A program made the translations under genes and the position numbers. Shown piece after piece: positions 1 through 9,696 of a stretch of 64,000 nucleotides of DNA. Source of the DNA: Pseudomonas sp. LS44 (GTDB taxonomy: Bacteria; Pseudomonadota; Gammaproteobacteria; Pseudomonadales; Pseudomonadaceae); NCBI RefSeq assembly GCF_024730785.1, contig NZ_CP102830.1, positions 3,820,001-3,884,000 of the forward strand, written 5' to 3'. How positions within the stretch are numbered: the first letter of the stretch is position 1; each line of letters begins with the position of its first letter. The notes beneath the pieces are model-generated. The model saw only the letters and a list, made by a program, of their open reading frames with translations. It did not search any database and was not told where the DNA came from.

Positions 1-88
1 ACCACAGGGAAAACAGGTCGCGGGCGCCGAACACACGGCGCTCGGCAGATACGGCAACATCGGGGGCATACAGACTGGGAGTGGTCAC
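1..88 (-). CDS. NCS1-family permease, N-terminal fragment (CytX-like)
   Basis: The first 29 codons of a minus-strand gene that runs off the window, read from a GTG at 86-88. The peptide contains ERRVFGARDLFSLW. A short polar leader followed by a RDLFSLW-type motif is typical of the N-terminus of nucleobase:cation symporter-1 permeases, including the CytX group thought to import the thiamine precursor hydroxymethylpyrimidine. The thiC neighbour supports that reading. No good Shine-Dalgarno precedes this GTG, so the start is uncertain. Family assignment rests on very little sequence. Confidence 0.4.
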   Translation of the reverse strand, partial: MTTPSLYAPDVAVSAERRVFGARDLFSLW

Positions 89-117
89 GATCGGTTATCC
101 GCAAAGTAAGTATTTAT

Positions 118-220
118 CGTTCCCACGCTCTGCGTGGGAACGCCTTTCTAGACGCTCCCGCGTCTGCTCTTGTGACGCAGAGCGTCACGGGCTGCGTTCC
201 CACGCCGGAGCGTGGGAACG
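118..220. repeat. REP-like cluster of four short palindromes
   Basis: Two outer hairpins share the arms GTTCCCACGC/GCGTGGGAAC (118-142 and about 196-220). They flank two smaller ones built on GACGC/GCGTC (151-164 and 175-187). The unit fills the gap between the permease start and the thiC stop. It has the look of a dispersed intergenic palindromic repeat. It could also act as a transcription-end or mRNA-stability structure for thiC, but there is no T-tract. Confidence 0.75.
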
Positions 221-241
221 ATCGTCGTTACCGACACCCCG

Positions 242-2318
<2,077 letters not shown>

Positions 2319-2329
2319 AGAACGTGGCC

Positions 2330-2359
2330 AGTCTAAACGCGCCTCGCGCAGAAAACCAA
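2330..2359 (-). promoter_or_regulatory. Candidate sigma70 promoter for thiC
   Basis: TTGGTT-N18-TAGACT on the minus strand. The predicted start lies only a few bases upstream of the first TPP aptamer stem, as expected for a riboswitch transcript. The rest of the gap up to 2544 shows only weak -10-like matches (TACACT near 2458) for the divergent tolC gene. Confidence 0.5.
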
Positions 2360-2544
2360 CCCGCGAGTCAAAAATACTGACCGACGCGTCTACACGTGAC
2401 TTCGCCACGCAGTCTGCAAACTATTGTTCCCGTCAGGCAACAGAGCTTGCGGCAAACTACACTCTCGCCGTCTTCGGCGCGCTTGACCGCTACCAGTGGC
2501 GCCCTTAGCCTTGCCCATCATCCCGAATTAGTAGGACTGCCCCC

Positions 2545-3993
2545 ATGCTGCGCAGACTTTCCCTGGCACTCGCCGTGGCCGCCGCATCCAATGGACTGGC
2601 CTGGGCAGAAGATGTGCCCCTGACAGCCAAGACCGACCTGGTCAGCGTCTATCAGGAAGCCGTCAACAACAACGCCGACCTGGCCGCCGCCCGCGCCGAT
2701 TACCAGGCCAACAAAGAAGTGGTGCCGCAAGCGCGCTCCGGTCTGCTGCCGCAGATCAATGGCGGCGCCAACCTGGCCGACACTCGCACCGACGTCGAAA
2801 CCTCCGCCGGCGACCCGTCGCTGTCGCGCAGCGGTATCGTTTACCAGGCGACCCTCAGCCAGCCGATCTTCCGCGCCGATCGCTGGTTCCAGCTGCAAGC
2901 CGCCGAAGCCGTCAACGAGCAAGCTGCGCTGCAACTCTCGGCCACCGAGCAGAACCTGATCCTGCAGAGCGCCGAAACCTATTTCTCCGTGTTGCGCGCC
3001 CAGGACAACCTGGCCTCGACCAAGGCCGAGGAAGCCGCGTTCAAACGCCAACTCGACCAAGCCAACGAACGCTTCGACGTCGGCCTCTCGGACAAGACCG
3101 ACGTGCTCGAAGCCCAAGCAGGTTATGACACCGCGCGGGCCAACCGGATTCTCGCTCAGCGCGCGGTGGACGATGCCTTCCAAGCCCTGACCACCCTGAC
3201 CAATCGCGACTACCGTGCCGTCGAGGGCATCAAGCACAGCCTGCCGGTGCTGACCCCGACGCCGAACGACGCCAAGGCCTGGGTCGACACCGCCGCGCAG
3301 CAGAACCTCAACCTGTTGGCCAGCAATTACGCGGTCGACGCCGCGGAAGAAACCGTGCGGCAGCGTAAGGCCGGCCATGCGCCGACCCTCGACGCGGTGG
3401 CGCAGTATCAGAAGGGCGACAACGATAGCCTCGGCTTCACCAACAGCGCCGCCAACCCAGGCATCCGCTACAACGGTGATGTCGAACAAAGCAGCATCGG
3501 CCTGCAACTGAACATCCCGATCTACAGCGGCGGCCTGACCAGCTCGCAGGCGCGCGAGGCCTATGCGCGCCTGAACCAGACCGAACAGCAGCGCGAGAGC
3601 CTGCGTCGCCAGGTGGTGCAGAACACCCGCGACCTGCACCGTGCGGTGAACACCGATGTCGAGACGGTGCAAGCGCGCAAACAGTCGATCATCTCCAACC
3701 AAAGCGCCCTGGAAGCCACCGAGATCGGCTACCAGGTTGGCACGCGCAATATCGTCGACGTGCTCGACTCGCAGCGTCAGCTGTACAGCTCGGTGCGCAA
3801 CTACAACGACGCCCGCTATGACTACATTCTCGACAACCTGCGCCTGAAGCAGGTCGCCGGCACCCTCAGCCCGGCCGATCTGGAAGCCTTGGCTCGCTAT
3901 CTCAAGGCCGACTACAACCCGGACAAGGACTTCCTGCCGCCGGACTTGTCCTCGGCAGCCGAAGCGCAGATACGCAACACCCGGCCGCAGTAA
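2545..3993 (+). CDS. tolC: TolC-family outer membrane efflux channel
   Basis: A 482-residue protein with a Sec signal peptide (residues 1 to about 21, ending GLAWA) and the tandem OEP repeats of TolC. The first half starts TDLVSVYQEAVNNNADL and the second half holds the long coiled-coil helices. The family forms a trimeric outer-membrane and periplasmic tunnel used by tripartite drug pumps and type I secretion. It is monocistronic: divergent from thiC and followed at once by an intrinsic terminator. Partner inner-membrane pumps are not in the window, so substrate range is unknown. Confidence 0.93.
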   Translation: MLRRLSLALAVAAASNGLAWAEDVPLTAKTDLVSVYQEAVNNNADLAAARADYQANKEVVPQARSGLLPQINGGANLADTRTDVETSAGDPSLSRSGIVYQATLSQPIFRADRWFQLQAAEAVNEQAALQLSATEQNLILQSAETYFSVLRAQDNLASTKAEEAAFKRQLDQANERFDVGLSDKTDVLEAQAGYDTARANRILAQRAVDDAFQALTTLTNRDYRAVEGIKHSLPVLTPTPNDAKAWVDTAAQQNLNLLASNYAVDAAEETVRQRKAGHAPTLDAVAQYQKGDNDSLGFTNSAANPGIRYNGDVEQSSIGLQLNIPIYSGGLTSSQAREAYARLNQTEQQRESLRRQVVQNTRDLHRAVNTDVETVQARKQSIISNQSALEATEIGYQVGTRNIVDVLDSQRQLYSSVRNYNDARYDYILDNLRLKQVAGTLSPADLEALARYLKADYNPDKDFLPPDLSSAAEAQIRNTRPQ

Positions 3994-4000
3994 ACGCAAA

Positions 4001-4025
4001 AGCCCGACGCGAGTCGGGCTTTTTG
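4001..4025 (+). terminator. Rho-independent terminator after tolC
   Basis: AGCCCGAC-GCGA-GTCGGGCT followed by TTTTG, seven bases after the tolC stop. An A-rich stretch on the other side (CAAAA) means it may also work on the opposite strand. Confidence 0.9.
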
Positions 4026-4106
4026 TTGGGGCCCTGGCAACGATTATTTCGCGTTGCCAATCGCGCCACGTCTGGGGTCGCGCCCCCCAGCGGTGCACCC
4101 GCATCG

Positions 4107-4179
4107 CGTAGGAGCGAATTCATTCGCGATCAGGCGTGATCGACGTTGCCCGCGTATCGCGAATGAATTCGCTCCTACG
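4107..4179. repeat. Inverted repeat with 24-bp arms
   Basis: The arm CGTAGGAGCGAATTCATTCG (4107 on, 24 bases in all) is repeated as a perfect inverted copy at 4156-4179, with a 25-base loop. The motif 'gcgaattcattcgcg' with GTAGGAGCG ends resembles dispersed Pseudomonas palindromic repeats. It sits between the convergent tolC and waaA genes, so it may also end waaA transcription. Confidence 0.8.
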
Positions 4180-4192
4180 GGCCATCGGCCAG

Positions 4193-5476
4193 CTAGCGGA
4201 GCAAGTTATCCAACCCGTCCAGCAAGCGCTGCAGCGCGCCCTGATTGGCCTGCAACACGGCCAAGCCTGCCTGGCTCATCGCCTGCGCCGCTTCTGGCAC
4301 CTCCCATAGGCGCTGCAATGCCTGCGCCAGACCGTCGGCATCGGCGACCTCCTGCAACGCACCGGCGTCACGCAGCTGCGCGGCGATCTCGAGAAAATTG
4401 AACAGATGTGGCCCGCTCAGCACCGGTTTGCCCAGCGCCGCCGGCTCCAGCAGGTTATGCCCGCCGTTGGCGACCAGGCTGCCGCCGACGAAAGCCAGAT
4501 CGGCCAGCGCATAGAGAAACAGCAGCTCGCCCATGGTGTCGCCCAACAGCACCTGGGCCTGCGCGTCGACTGTTTCCGCCGTGGAGCGGCGACGGGTAAC
4601 GAAGGCGCGCTGCTGGCACAGTTCGAACACCGCGGCAAACCGCTCCGGATGACGCGGCACCAGAATCAGCAGTGCATCGGGATGCCGTTCGAGCAGTTGC
4701 CGGTGCGCGGCGAGGATGATTTCGTCCTCACCGGCGTGGGTGCTGGCCGCGATCCAGACCGGTCGCTGGGCAGCACCCCATTGCTGGCGCAGCGCGGCGG
4801 CCCGCACCGGTAGTTCGGCATCGATATGCAGGTCGAACTTGATCGAGCCGGTCACCGTCACCCGCTGCGGCTGCGCGCCGAGCTGGCGAAACCGCTCAGC
4901 CTCAGCTTCGGTCTGCACCGCCAGCCAGCTCATCTCCGCCAACATCGGCCGGGTCAGCCGAGCGAAACGTGCGTAGCCGCGCGCCGAGCGCTCCGACAAT
5001 CGCGCGTTGGCCAGCGCCACCGGAATACCGCGGCGCACGCACTGATGGATGTGGTTGGGCCACAGCTCGGTTTCCATGATCACCGCCAGACGCGGCTTGA
5101 GCCGATCAAGAAACCGTCCGGCGGCCCAGGGCAAGTCGTACGGCAGATAGCAATGCTGGATGCGCCCGGCGTATTGCTCGGCCGGAAACAGCGCGTGAAT
5201 GCGCTCCGAGCCGGTCGGCGTCATGCAGGTGATGGTGATCGGCAGCTGCGGATGGCGTTCGAGCAGAGCGCGAATCATCGGTGCGGCGGCGATGCTCTCG
5301 CCCACCGACACCGCGTGCACCCAGATGCCACCGGGCTGCAACGCTGGCAAGCCGAGGGCGAAGCGTTCGCCAATGCGCTGGGCATACGCCGGCGCCTTAC
5401 GGGAGCGCAGGAACAGGCGCACGCCGACCAGCGGCAGGCCCAGATGAAACAGCAGGGAATAAAGGTGTCGGTTCAT
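4193..5476 (-). CDS. waaA: 3-deoxy-D-manno-octulosonic acid transferase WaaA
   Basis: GT30 glycosyltransferase that adds Kdo to lipid IVA at the inner-membrane surface, the first step of LPS core assembly. The 427-residue protein begins MNRHLYSLLFHLGLPL, an N-terminal membrane anchor. It carries the SVGES and ETELWPNHI motifs of the N-terminal acceptor domain and a C-terminal GT-B donor domain with GGHNLLEPAALGKPV. The frame is open upstream to 5947, but that extension overlaps the divergent SMR gene and lacks family similarity, so the start at 5476 is preferred. Confidence 0.95.
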   Translation of the reverse strand: MNRHLYSLLFHLGLPLVGVRLFLRSRKAPAYAQRIGERFALGLPALQPGGIWVHAVSVGESIAAAPMIRALLERHPQLPITITCMTPTGSERIHALFPAEQYAGRIQHCYLPYDLPWAAGRFLDRLKPRLAVIMETELWPNHIHQCVRRGIPVALANARLSERSARGYARFARLTRPMLAEMSWLAVQTEAEAERFRQLGAQPQRVTVTGSIKFDLHIDAELPVRAAALRQQWGAAQRPVWIAASTHAGEDEIILAAHRQLLERHPDALLILVPRHPERFAAVFELCQQRAFVTRRRSTAETVDAQAQVLLGDTMGELLFLYALADLAFVGGSLVANGGHNLLEPAALGKPVLSGPHLFNFLEIAAQLRDAGALQEVADADGLAQALQRLWEVPEAAQAMSQAGLAVLQANQGALQRLLDGLDNLLR

Positions 5477-5557
5477 GGCGGCGCAGCTTAGCGCGCTCGC
5501 GTCACGCTGGCGACCGCAGGGCCGGGCTAGAATGCCCGGCCAATTCCGGAGACGCAC

Positions 5558-5890
5558 ATGAACCCCTACGCCTACCTCTCCATCGCCATCGCCGCCGAAG
5601 TGGTCACCACCAGCTCGCTGAAGGCGGTCAAAGGGCTGAGCACGCCGTTGCCCTTGCTGCTGGTCATCTGTGGCTACGCGATTTCCTTCTGGATGCTGAT
5701 TCTGGTGATGCGCAGCCTGCCAGTGGGCATCGTCTATGCGATCTGGTCGGGGCTGGGCATCGTCCTGGTGAGCATCGCCGCGCTGTTTCTCTACGGCCAG
5801 AAACTCGACTTGCCGGCCATGCTCGGCATCGGCCTGATCATCGGTGGCGTGCTGGTGATCAACCTGTTCTCCGCCAGCTCCGGGCACTGA
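5558..5890 (+). CDS. emrE: Small multidrug resistance (SMR) exporter, EmrE-like
   Basis: A 110-residue inner-membrane protein with four hydrophobic segments. The essential membrane glutamate is present as E14 (AIAAEVVTTSSLKA), and the SMR signatures PVGIVYAIWSGLG and GVLVINLF are intact. The family works as antiparallel or parallel dimers exchanging protons for quaternary cations. Ribosome site GGAGAC lies seven bases before the ATG. Whether the substrate is a drug, guanidinium or polyamine cannot be told from sequence. Confidence 0.92.
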   Translation: MNPYAYLSIAIAAEVVTTSSLKAVKGLSTPLPLLLVICGYAISFWMLILVMRSLPVGIVYAIWSGLGIVLVSIAALFLYGQKLDLPAMLGIGLIIGGVLVINLFSASSGH

Positions 5891-5894
5891 ATCC

Positions 5895-5956
5895 GTAGCC
5901 CGGATGCAATCCGGGGGGCCGGCAACGCCGCTTTTCCCGGGTTGCACCCGGGCTAC
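5895..5956. repeat. GTAGCCCGGATG-type palindromic repeat
   Basis: Starts GTAGCCCGGATGCAATCCGG and ends CCGGGTTGCACCCGGGCTAC, so the two ends are inverted copies. Related units lie at 11620-11953, 21665-21724 and 27766-27825. It begins four bases after the SMR stop codon. Confidence 0.8.
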
Positions 5957-6073
5957 CTTGCTGGCGATTGAGCGGCGCGCGGATCGCCAGCAAGCTGGCT
6001 CCTACACGTACCCGTGCGCGGCAGCCGAGCGCGATATACTGCCGGCCTGTTCTCCAACCAGACGAGCCGCGCC

Positions 6074-7249
6074 ATGCCCCAAGCCCTTTCCACTGACGTG
6101 CTGATCATCGGCGGCGGCGTTGCCGGTTTGTGGCTGAACGCGCGCCTGCGCCAGCAAGGCTTCGCCACCCTGCTGGTGGAAAGCGCCAGCCTCGGCGGCG
6201 GGCAGAGCGTCAAGTCGCAAGGGATCATCCACGGCGGCGCCAAGTACGCCCTGCACGGTGCGCTGACCGGTTCGGCGGAAGCCATCGGCGACATGCCGCG
6301 GCGCTGGCGCGAGGCACTGGCCGGCACCGGTGAGCTGGATCTGGCCGGCGTGCGCCTGCTCTCCGACGCGCACTACCTGTGGTCGCCGGGCACCCTGGCC
6401 GGCAACCTGACCAGCTTCTTCGCCAGCAAGGCGATGCGTACCCGCGTCGATCAGGTCAAGGGCGAGCAGTTGCCACCGGCCCTGCAGGATCCGCAATTCA
6501 AGGGCAAGGTCTACCGCCTCAATGAACTGGTGCTCGATGTGCCGAGCCTGATCGCCCGCCTCGCCGACCTAGCCGGCGACAGCCTGCTCGCCGGCCAACA
6601 CATCGAAGCGCTGCGCGACGGCGAGGAGCTGGTCGGCCTGCGCGTCGATGGCCGCGAGATTCGTGCGCAACGCATCGTGCTCAGTGCCGGCGCCGGCAAT
6701 CAGGTGTTGCTCGACGCCCTCGGCCTCAGCCAGCCCGCCCAGCAGCGCCGCCCGCTGCACATGGTCATGCTCAAGGCGCCGACGCTCAAACCGCTGTACG
6801 CGCATTGCCTGGGCGGCGGGCCGAAGCCGCGGGTCACCGTCACCAGTCATCCGGCGGCCGATGGCCAGTGGGTCTGGTATCTCGGCGGTGACATTGCCGA
6901 GGCCGATGGCGTGGCGCGCGAGCCGGCGGCGCAGATCACCGCCGCGCAAAAGGAACTGGCGTCGCTGCTGCCGTGGGTCGACCTCAGCCAGGCGCAGTGG
7001 GCGACGCTGCGGGTCGACCGCGCCGAGCCGGCGCAATCCGGTCTGCTGCGTCCGGACAACGCTTTTCTCGCCGATCAAGGCCGCCTGCTGGTCGGCTGGC
7101 CGACCAAGCTGGCGCTGGCCCCAGACTTCGCCGAGCGGGTGCTGGCCAGTCTCGCCCGCGATGGCATTCAGCCCGGCGCCGCGGCCACGTTGCCGGACTT
7201 ACCACGCCCGCCTCTGGCTCGTGCGGTCTGGGAAGAGTTGTTGCCATGA
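6074..7249 (+). CDS. FAD-dependent oxidoreductase (DAO/GlpA-like)
   Basis: A 391-residue flavoprotein. It starts MPQALSTDVLIIGGGVAG, with the Rossmann dinucleotide motif G13-G18, then a GGGQSVKSQGIIHGG flavin-binding segment typical of the DAO/glycerol-3-phosphate dehydrogenase fold. The longer frame back to 6014 lies in repeat-like sequence, so the ATG at 6074 is preferred. It overlaps the aldo/keto reductase by ATGA, so the two are translationally coupled and probably act on related metabolites. The substrate is not known. Confidence 0.85.
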   Translation: MPQALSTDVLIIGGGVAGLWLNARLRQQGFATLLVESASLGGGQSVKSQGIIHGGAKYALHGALTGSAEAIGDMPRRWREALAGTGELDLAGVRLLSDAHYLWSPGTLAGNLTSFFASKAMRTRVDQVKGEQLPPALQDPQFKGKVYRLNELVLDVPSLIARLADLAGDSLLAGQHIEALRDGEELVGLRVDGREIRAQRIVLSAGAGNQVLLDALGLSQPAQQRRPLHMVMLKAPTLKPLYAHCLGGGPKPRVTVTSHPAADGQWVWYLGGDIAEADGVAREPAAQITAAQKELASLLPWVDLSQAQWATLRVDRAEPAQSGLLRPDNAFLADQGRLLVGWPTKLALAPDFAERVLASLARDGIQPGAAATLPDLPRPPLARAVWEELLP

Positions 7250-8070
7250 ACGGCCTGCACGATCTGCATCGGCAACTGGGCGACACCGGCCTGCGCGTTT
7301 CGCCGCTCGGCCTGGGCACGGTCAAACTGGGCCGCGACCAGGGCGTCAAATACCCCAATGGCTTCAGCATTCCGGACGATTTCAGCGCCCGCCAGCTGTT
7401 GCAACTGGCCCGCGAACTGGGCATCAACCTGCTCGATACCGCCCCGGCTTACGGCAGCAGTGAAGAGCGCCTCGGCCCGCTGCTGCGCTGCCAGCGCCAG
7501 GACTGGGTGATCGTCAGCAAGGTCGGCGAGGAATTCGACAACGGCCTGTCGCATTTCGACTTCAGCGCCGCGCACACCCGGCGCTCGCTGGAACGCAGCC
7601 TGCAACGCCTGGAAACCGATTTCATCGACCTGCTGCTGGTGCATTCCGACGGCAACGACCTGGCCATCCTGCAAGATGGCGAGGTCTACGCGACGCTCGC
7701 CGCGCTCAAACAGGAGGGCAAGATCCGCGCCTTCGGTTTCTCCGGCAAAACCGTCGAGGGCGGCATCCAGGCGCTGCAGCACGGCGACTGCGCGATGGTC
7801 ACCTTCAACCTCAGCGAGCAGGCCGAGCGGCCGGTGCTGGATTACGCCGCCGCGCACGGTAAAGGGGTGCTGATCAAGAAGGCGCTGGCCAGCGGCCACG
7901 TGTGCCTGGCGCCGGATGTCGATCCGGTACGGGCCAGCTTCGAACTGATTTTCGGCCACCCCGGCGTGCACGCGGCGATAGTCGGAACCATCAATCCGCT
8001 ACATCTGACCCATAATGTCGCGACCGCTGCAGAAGTGATTAGAACAATAACCACTGGCCAACGCGGTTGA
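7246..8070 (+). CDS. Aldo/keto reductase
   Basis: A 274-residue NADPH-dependent TIM-barrel reductase. The catalytic tetrad is visible: Asp in LLDTAPAYG, Tyr in the same motif, Lys in VIVSKVG and His in LLLVHSDG. The C-terminal cofactor segment reads FGHPGVHAAIVGTINP. The start overlaps the stop of the upstream flavoprotein. The substrate cannot be inferred. Confidence 0.92.
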   Translation: MNGLHDLHRQLGDTGLRVSPLGLGTVKLGRDQGVKYPNGFSIPDDFSARQLLQLARELGINLLDTAPAYGSSEERLGPLLRCQRQDWVIVSKVGEEFDNGLSHFDFSAAHTRRSLERSLQRLETDFIDLLLVHSDGNDLAILQDGEVYATLAALKQEGKIRAFGFSGKTVEGGIQALQHGDCAMVTFNLSEQAERPVLDYAAAHGKGVLIKKALASGHVCLAPDVDPVRASFELIFGHPGVHAAIVGTINPLHLTHNVATAAEVIRTITTGQRG

Positions 8071-8154
8071 TTGCCTGCCTCGCCGCTGACTGGAGCAGTC
8101 TTCACGGCATCCGCCAGCCGGCGACTCGCTCGCGAGCGGCACGCAATCAACCGC
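8063..8154. repeat. Spaced 12-bp inverted repeat ending the reductase gene
   Basis: GCGGTTGATTGC at 8063-8074 and its exact inverse GCAATCAACCGC at 8143-8154. The aldo/keto reductase TGA stop (8068-8070) lies inside the left arm. The inner part contains a further ctcgctcgcgagcg palindrome. It may be a small transcription-end structure or a remnant palindromic repeat. Confidence 0.6.
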
Positions 8155-8190
8155 CAGGACCCGTATTGCTGACGTTAGCCAGGAGCCGAC

Positions 8191-9144
8191 ATGCCGAGAA
8201 TTCTCGCCCGCAAGGATCCCAGTAACTTCAAGACGCTGCCGTTATTCGTCGAAGCCAACGCCGATGGCCTGAGTTATCAGAGCCGCGGCCGCCCGCTGAA
8301 TTTCACCCAGATGCTCGCCCGGCGTCAGCCGATCCAGATCGACGACAACCAGCATTTCGCCACCGAGCTGGCCAACCTGGGCGTCTCGGTGCGCCTGACA
8401 TTGAACTGGCAGGGCCGCGATTACTGGGTGCTGGTGCGCCAGCGGCGCGCGGATCGCGGCGATGTGGTGCTCAAGCTGATCTCCGGTTATGTCCCGGCCC
8501 ATGAGCTGAATCTGCCGCTGCTTACCGCCATTCATGAAGTCGCCGAGGAATGCCTGCTGGAGACGCCCGAAGGCTGGCTCTGCGGGCGCTTCGGCGATAC
8601 CTGGCTGCCAGCGCCCTATCACGACGCCCTGCGTTACCGGGAAAGCTGCAACTTCCGCCTCAGCCCGTTATCCGGCGCGGCGCGCCAGGTGCGCTGCGGC
8701 AACCTGACTCTGCTCGAACGGCCGCGCGCTTACGTGCATCTGCCGACCGCCTCGCTGCAATTGGTTTATGACCTGCGTCTGGAACTGCCCAAGGAAATCA
8801 AGCAGCTCAGCCTGTTCCACGTCGACGAATGCCTGGAGAACGAGCAACTGATCGCCCGCCTCGACCGCAGCCGCGCCGACCTGTACCTGATCCCCCTCGA
8901 ACACGGGCGGCCCTGCGCGGAGCTGCTGACCCTCAGGAAAGGCCGCCTGAAGAGTGCCAGCACCCGCGGTCTATGGCTGGCGGAAAGCTTCGCACCGCAG
9001 GACGGCTGGCTGGTACGCGACGAGCGGGTGCGTTGGAAGGATTGGCTGGCCCAGCAGAACCTCACGCCCCGCCAGAGAATACCGGGCAAAAGCGGCCTCA
9101 AGCGCCTGACGGAGCAGGCCAGAAAACTGTTTCGCATGGCCTGA
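8191..9144 (+). CDS. Conserved hypothetical protein, Nudix-like segment
   Basis: A 317-residue soluble protein with no signal peptide or membrane segment. The start has a good ribosome site (AGGAG). Residues around 109-130 read LLTAIHEVAEECLLETPEG. The HEVAEECL piece resembles the REVxEEL core of a Nudix hydrolase box, but the glycine-rich first half of that box is not clear. The C-terminus is basic and arginine/lysine rich. I do not recognise a named family, and the function is unknown. Confidence 0.75.
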   Translation: MPRILARKDPSNFKTLPLFVEANADGLSYQSRGRPLNFTQMLARRQPIQIDDNQHFATELANLGVSVRLTLNWQGRDYWVLVRQRRADRGDVVLKLISGYVPAHELNLPLLTAIHEVAEECLLETPEGWLCGRFGDTWLPAPYHDALRYRESCNFRLSPLSGAARQVRCGNLTLLERPRAYVHLPTASLQLVYDLRLELPKEIKQLSLFHVDECLENEQLIARLDRSRADLYLIPLEHGRPCAELLTLRKGRLKSASTRGLWLAESFAPQDGWLVRDERVRWKDWLAQQNLTPRQRIPGKSGLKRLTEQARKLFRMA

Positions 9145-9406
9145 AAAACAACACTGGCTTGGCAAAAGGGCTCGCGACCATCGAGCGCAACATGCGGGCG
9201 TACCCGCTTCGAGCACCCTCTTTCCCTTGTGGGAGAGGGTCATCCTTAGCATGGGCCGGGGCGCATGGCGCCGATAGCCATCACTGCAGAACCGATGGGC
9301 ATCACTGCGCTCAGACTGCGCGTCCCGCCCCATCCTACGCGCGGCAAGCCGTACGCCTCGCTTGTACTCTTACCCGTCGCGCATTAAGGTGCGCGGCGTT
9401 TTGCTG
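9145..9406. other. Gap with repeat-like sequence, no gene
   Basis: Contains a hairpin CCCTCTTTCCC/GGGAGAGGG near 9216-9239 and a segment (about 9288-9345) matching the GATGGGCATC...CCCATCCTACG repeat unit seen again at 11735-11822. No supported reading frame was found. Confidence 0.5.
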
Positions 9407-9592
9407 TACCTAGGTCGCCCAATGATGGGCGTTAAACGGGAAGCAGGTGAAAAACCTGCGCTGCCCCCGCAACGGTAAACCGACCGCCATCAACGGATGG
9501 CACGCGGTCTCGACAACCACTGGACGTTCTCGTCCGGGAAGGTGAGATCCGCGCGAGTCGGCAGCCCGGAGACCAGCCTCGGTGCGTTGTGA
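9407..9592 (+). promoter_or_regulatory. Cobalamin (B12) riboswitch
   Basis: Ordered landmarks of the adenosylcobalamin aptamer are present: GCAGGTGAAAAACCTGC, then GCTGCCCCCGCAACGGTAA (the core), and the B12 box as CAGCCCGGAGACCAGCC near 9562-9578. It ends about 105 bases before btuB. Expression of the transporter should be repressed when intracellular B12 is high. Confidence 0.95.
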
Positions 9593-9696
9593 CAGGTGTT
9601 GCGGAGGGCATCACCGTCAAGCGTGGCCGCGTCTGTGCACCGCCCGCTTGTCCCTGCCCTCCTCAAAAGTTTGCTGACCACTTTTGAGGATCCATC

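Noticed and set aside
2518..4104. 528-codon open frame opposite tolC
   Set aside because: Shadow of tolC running through its terminator; no ribosome site.
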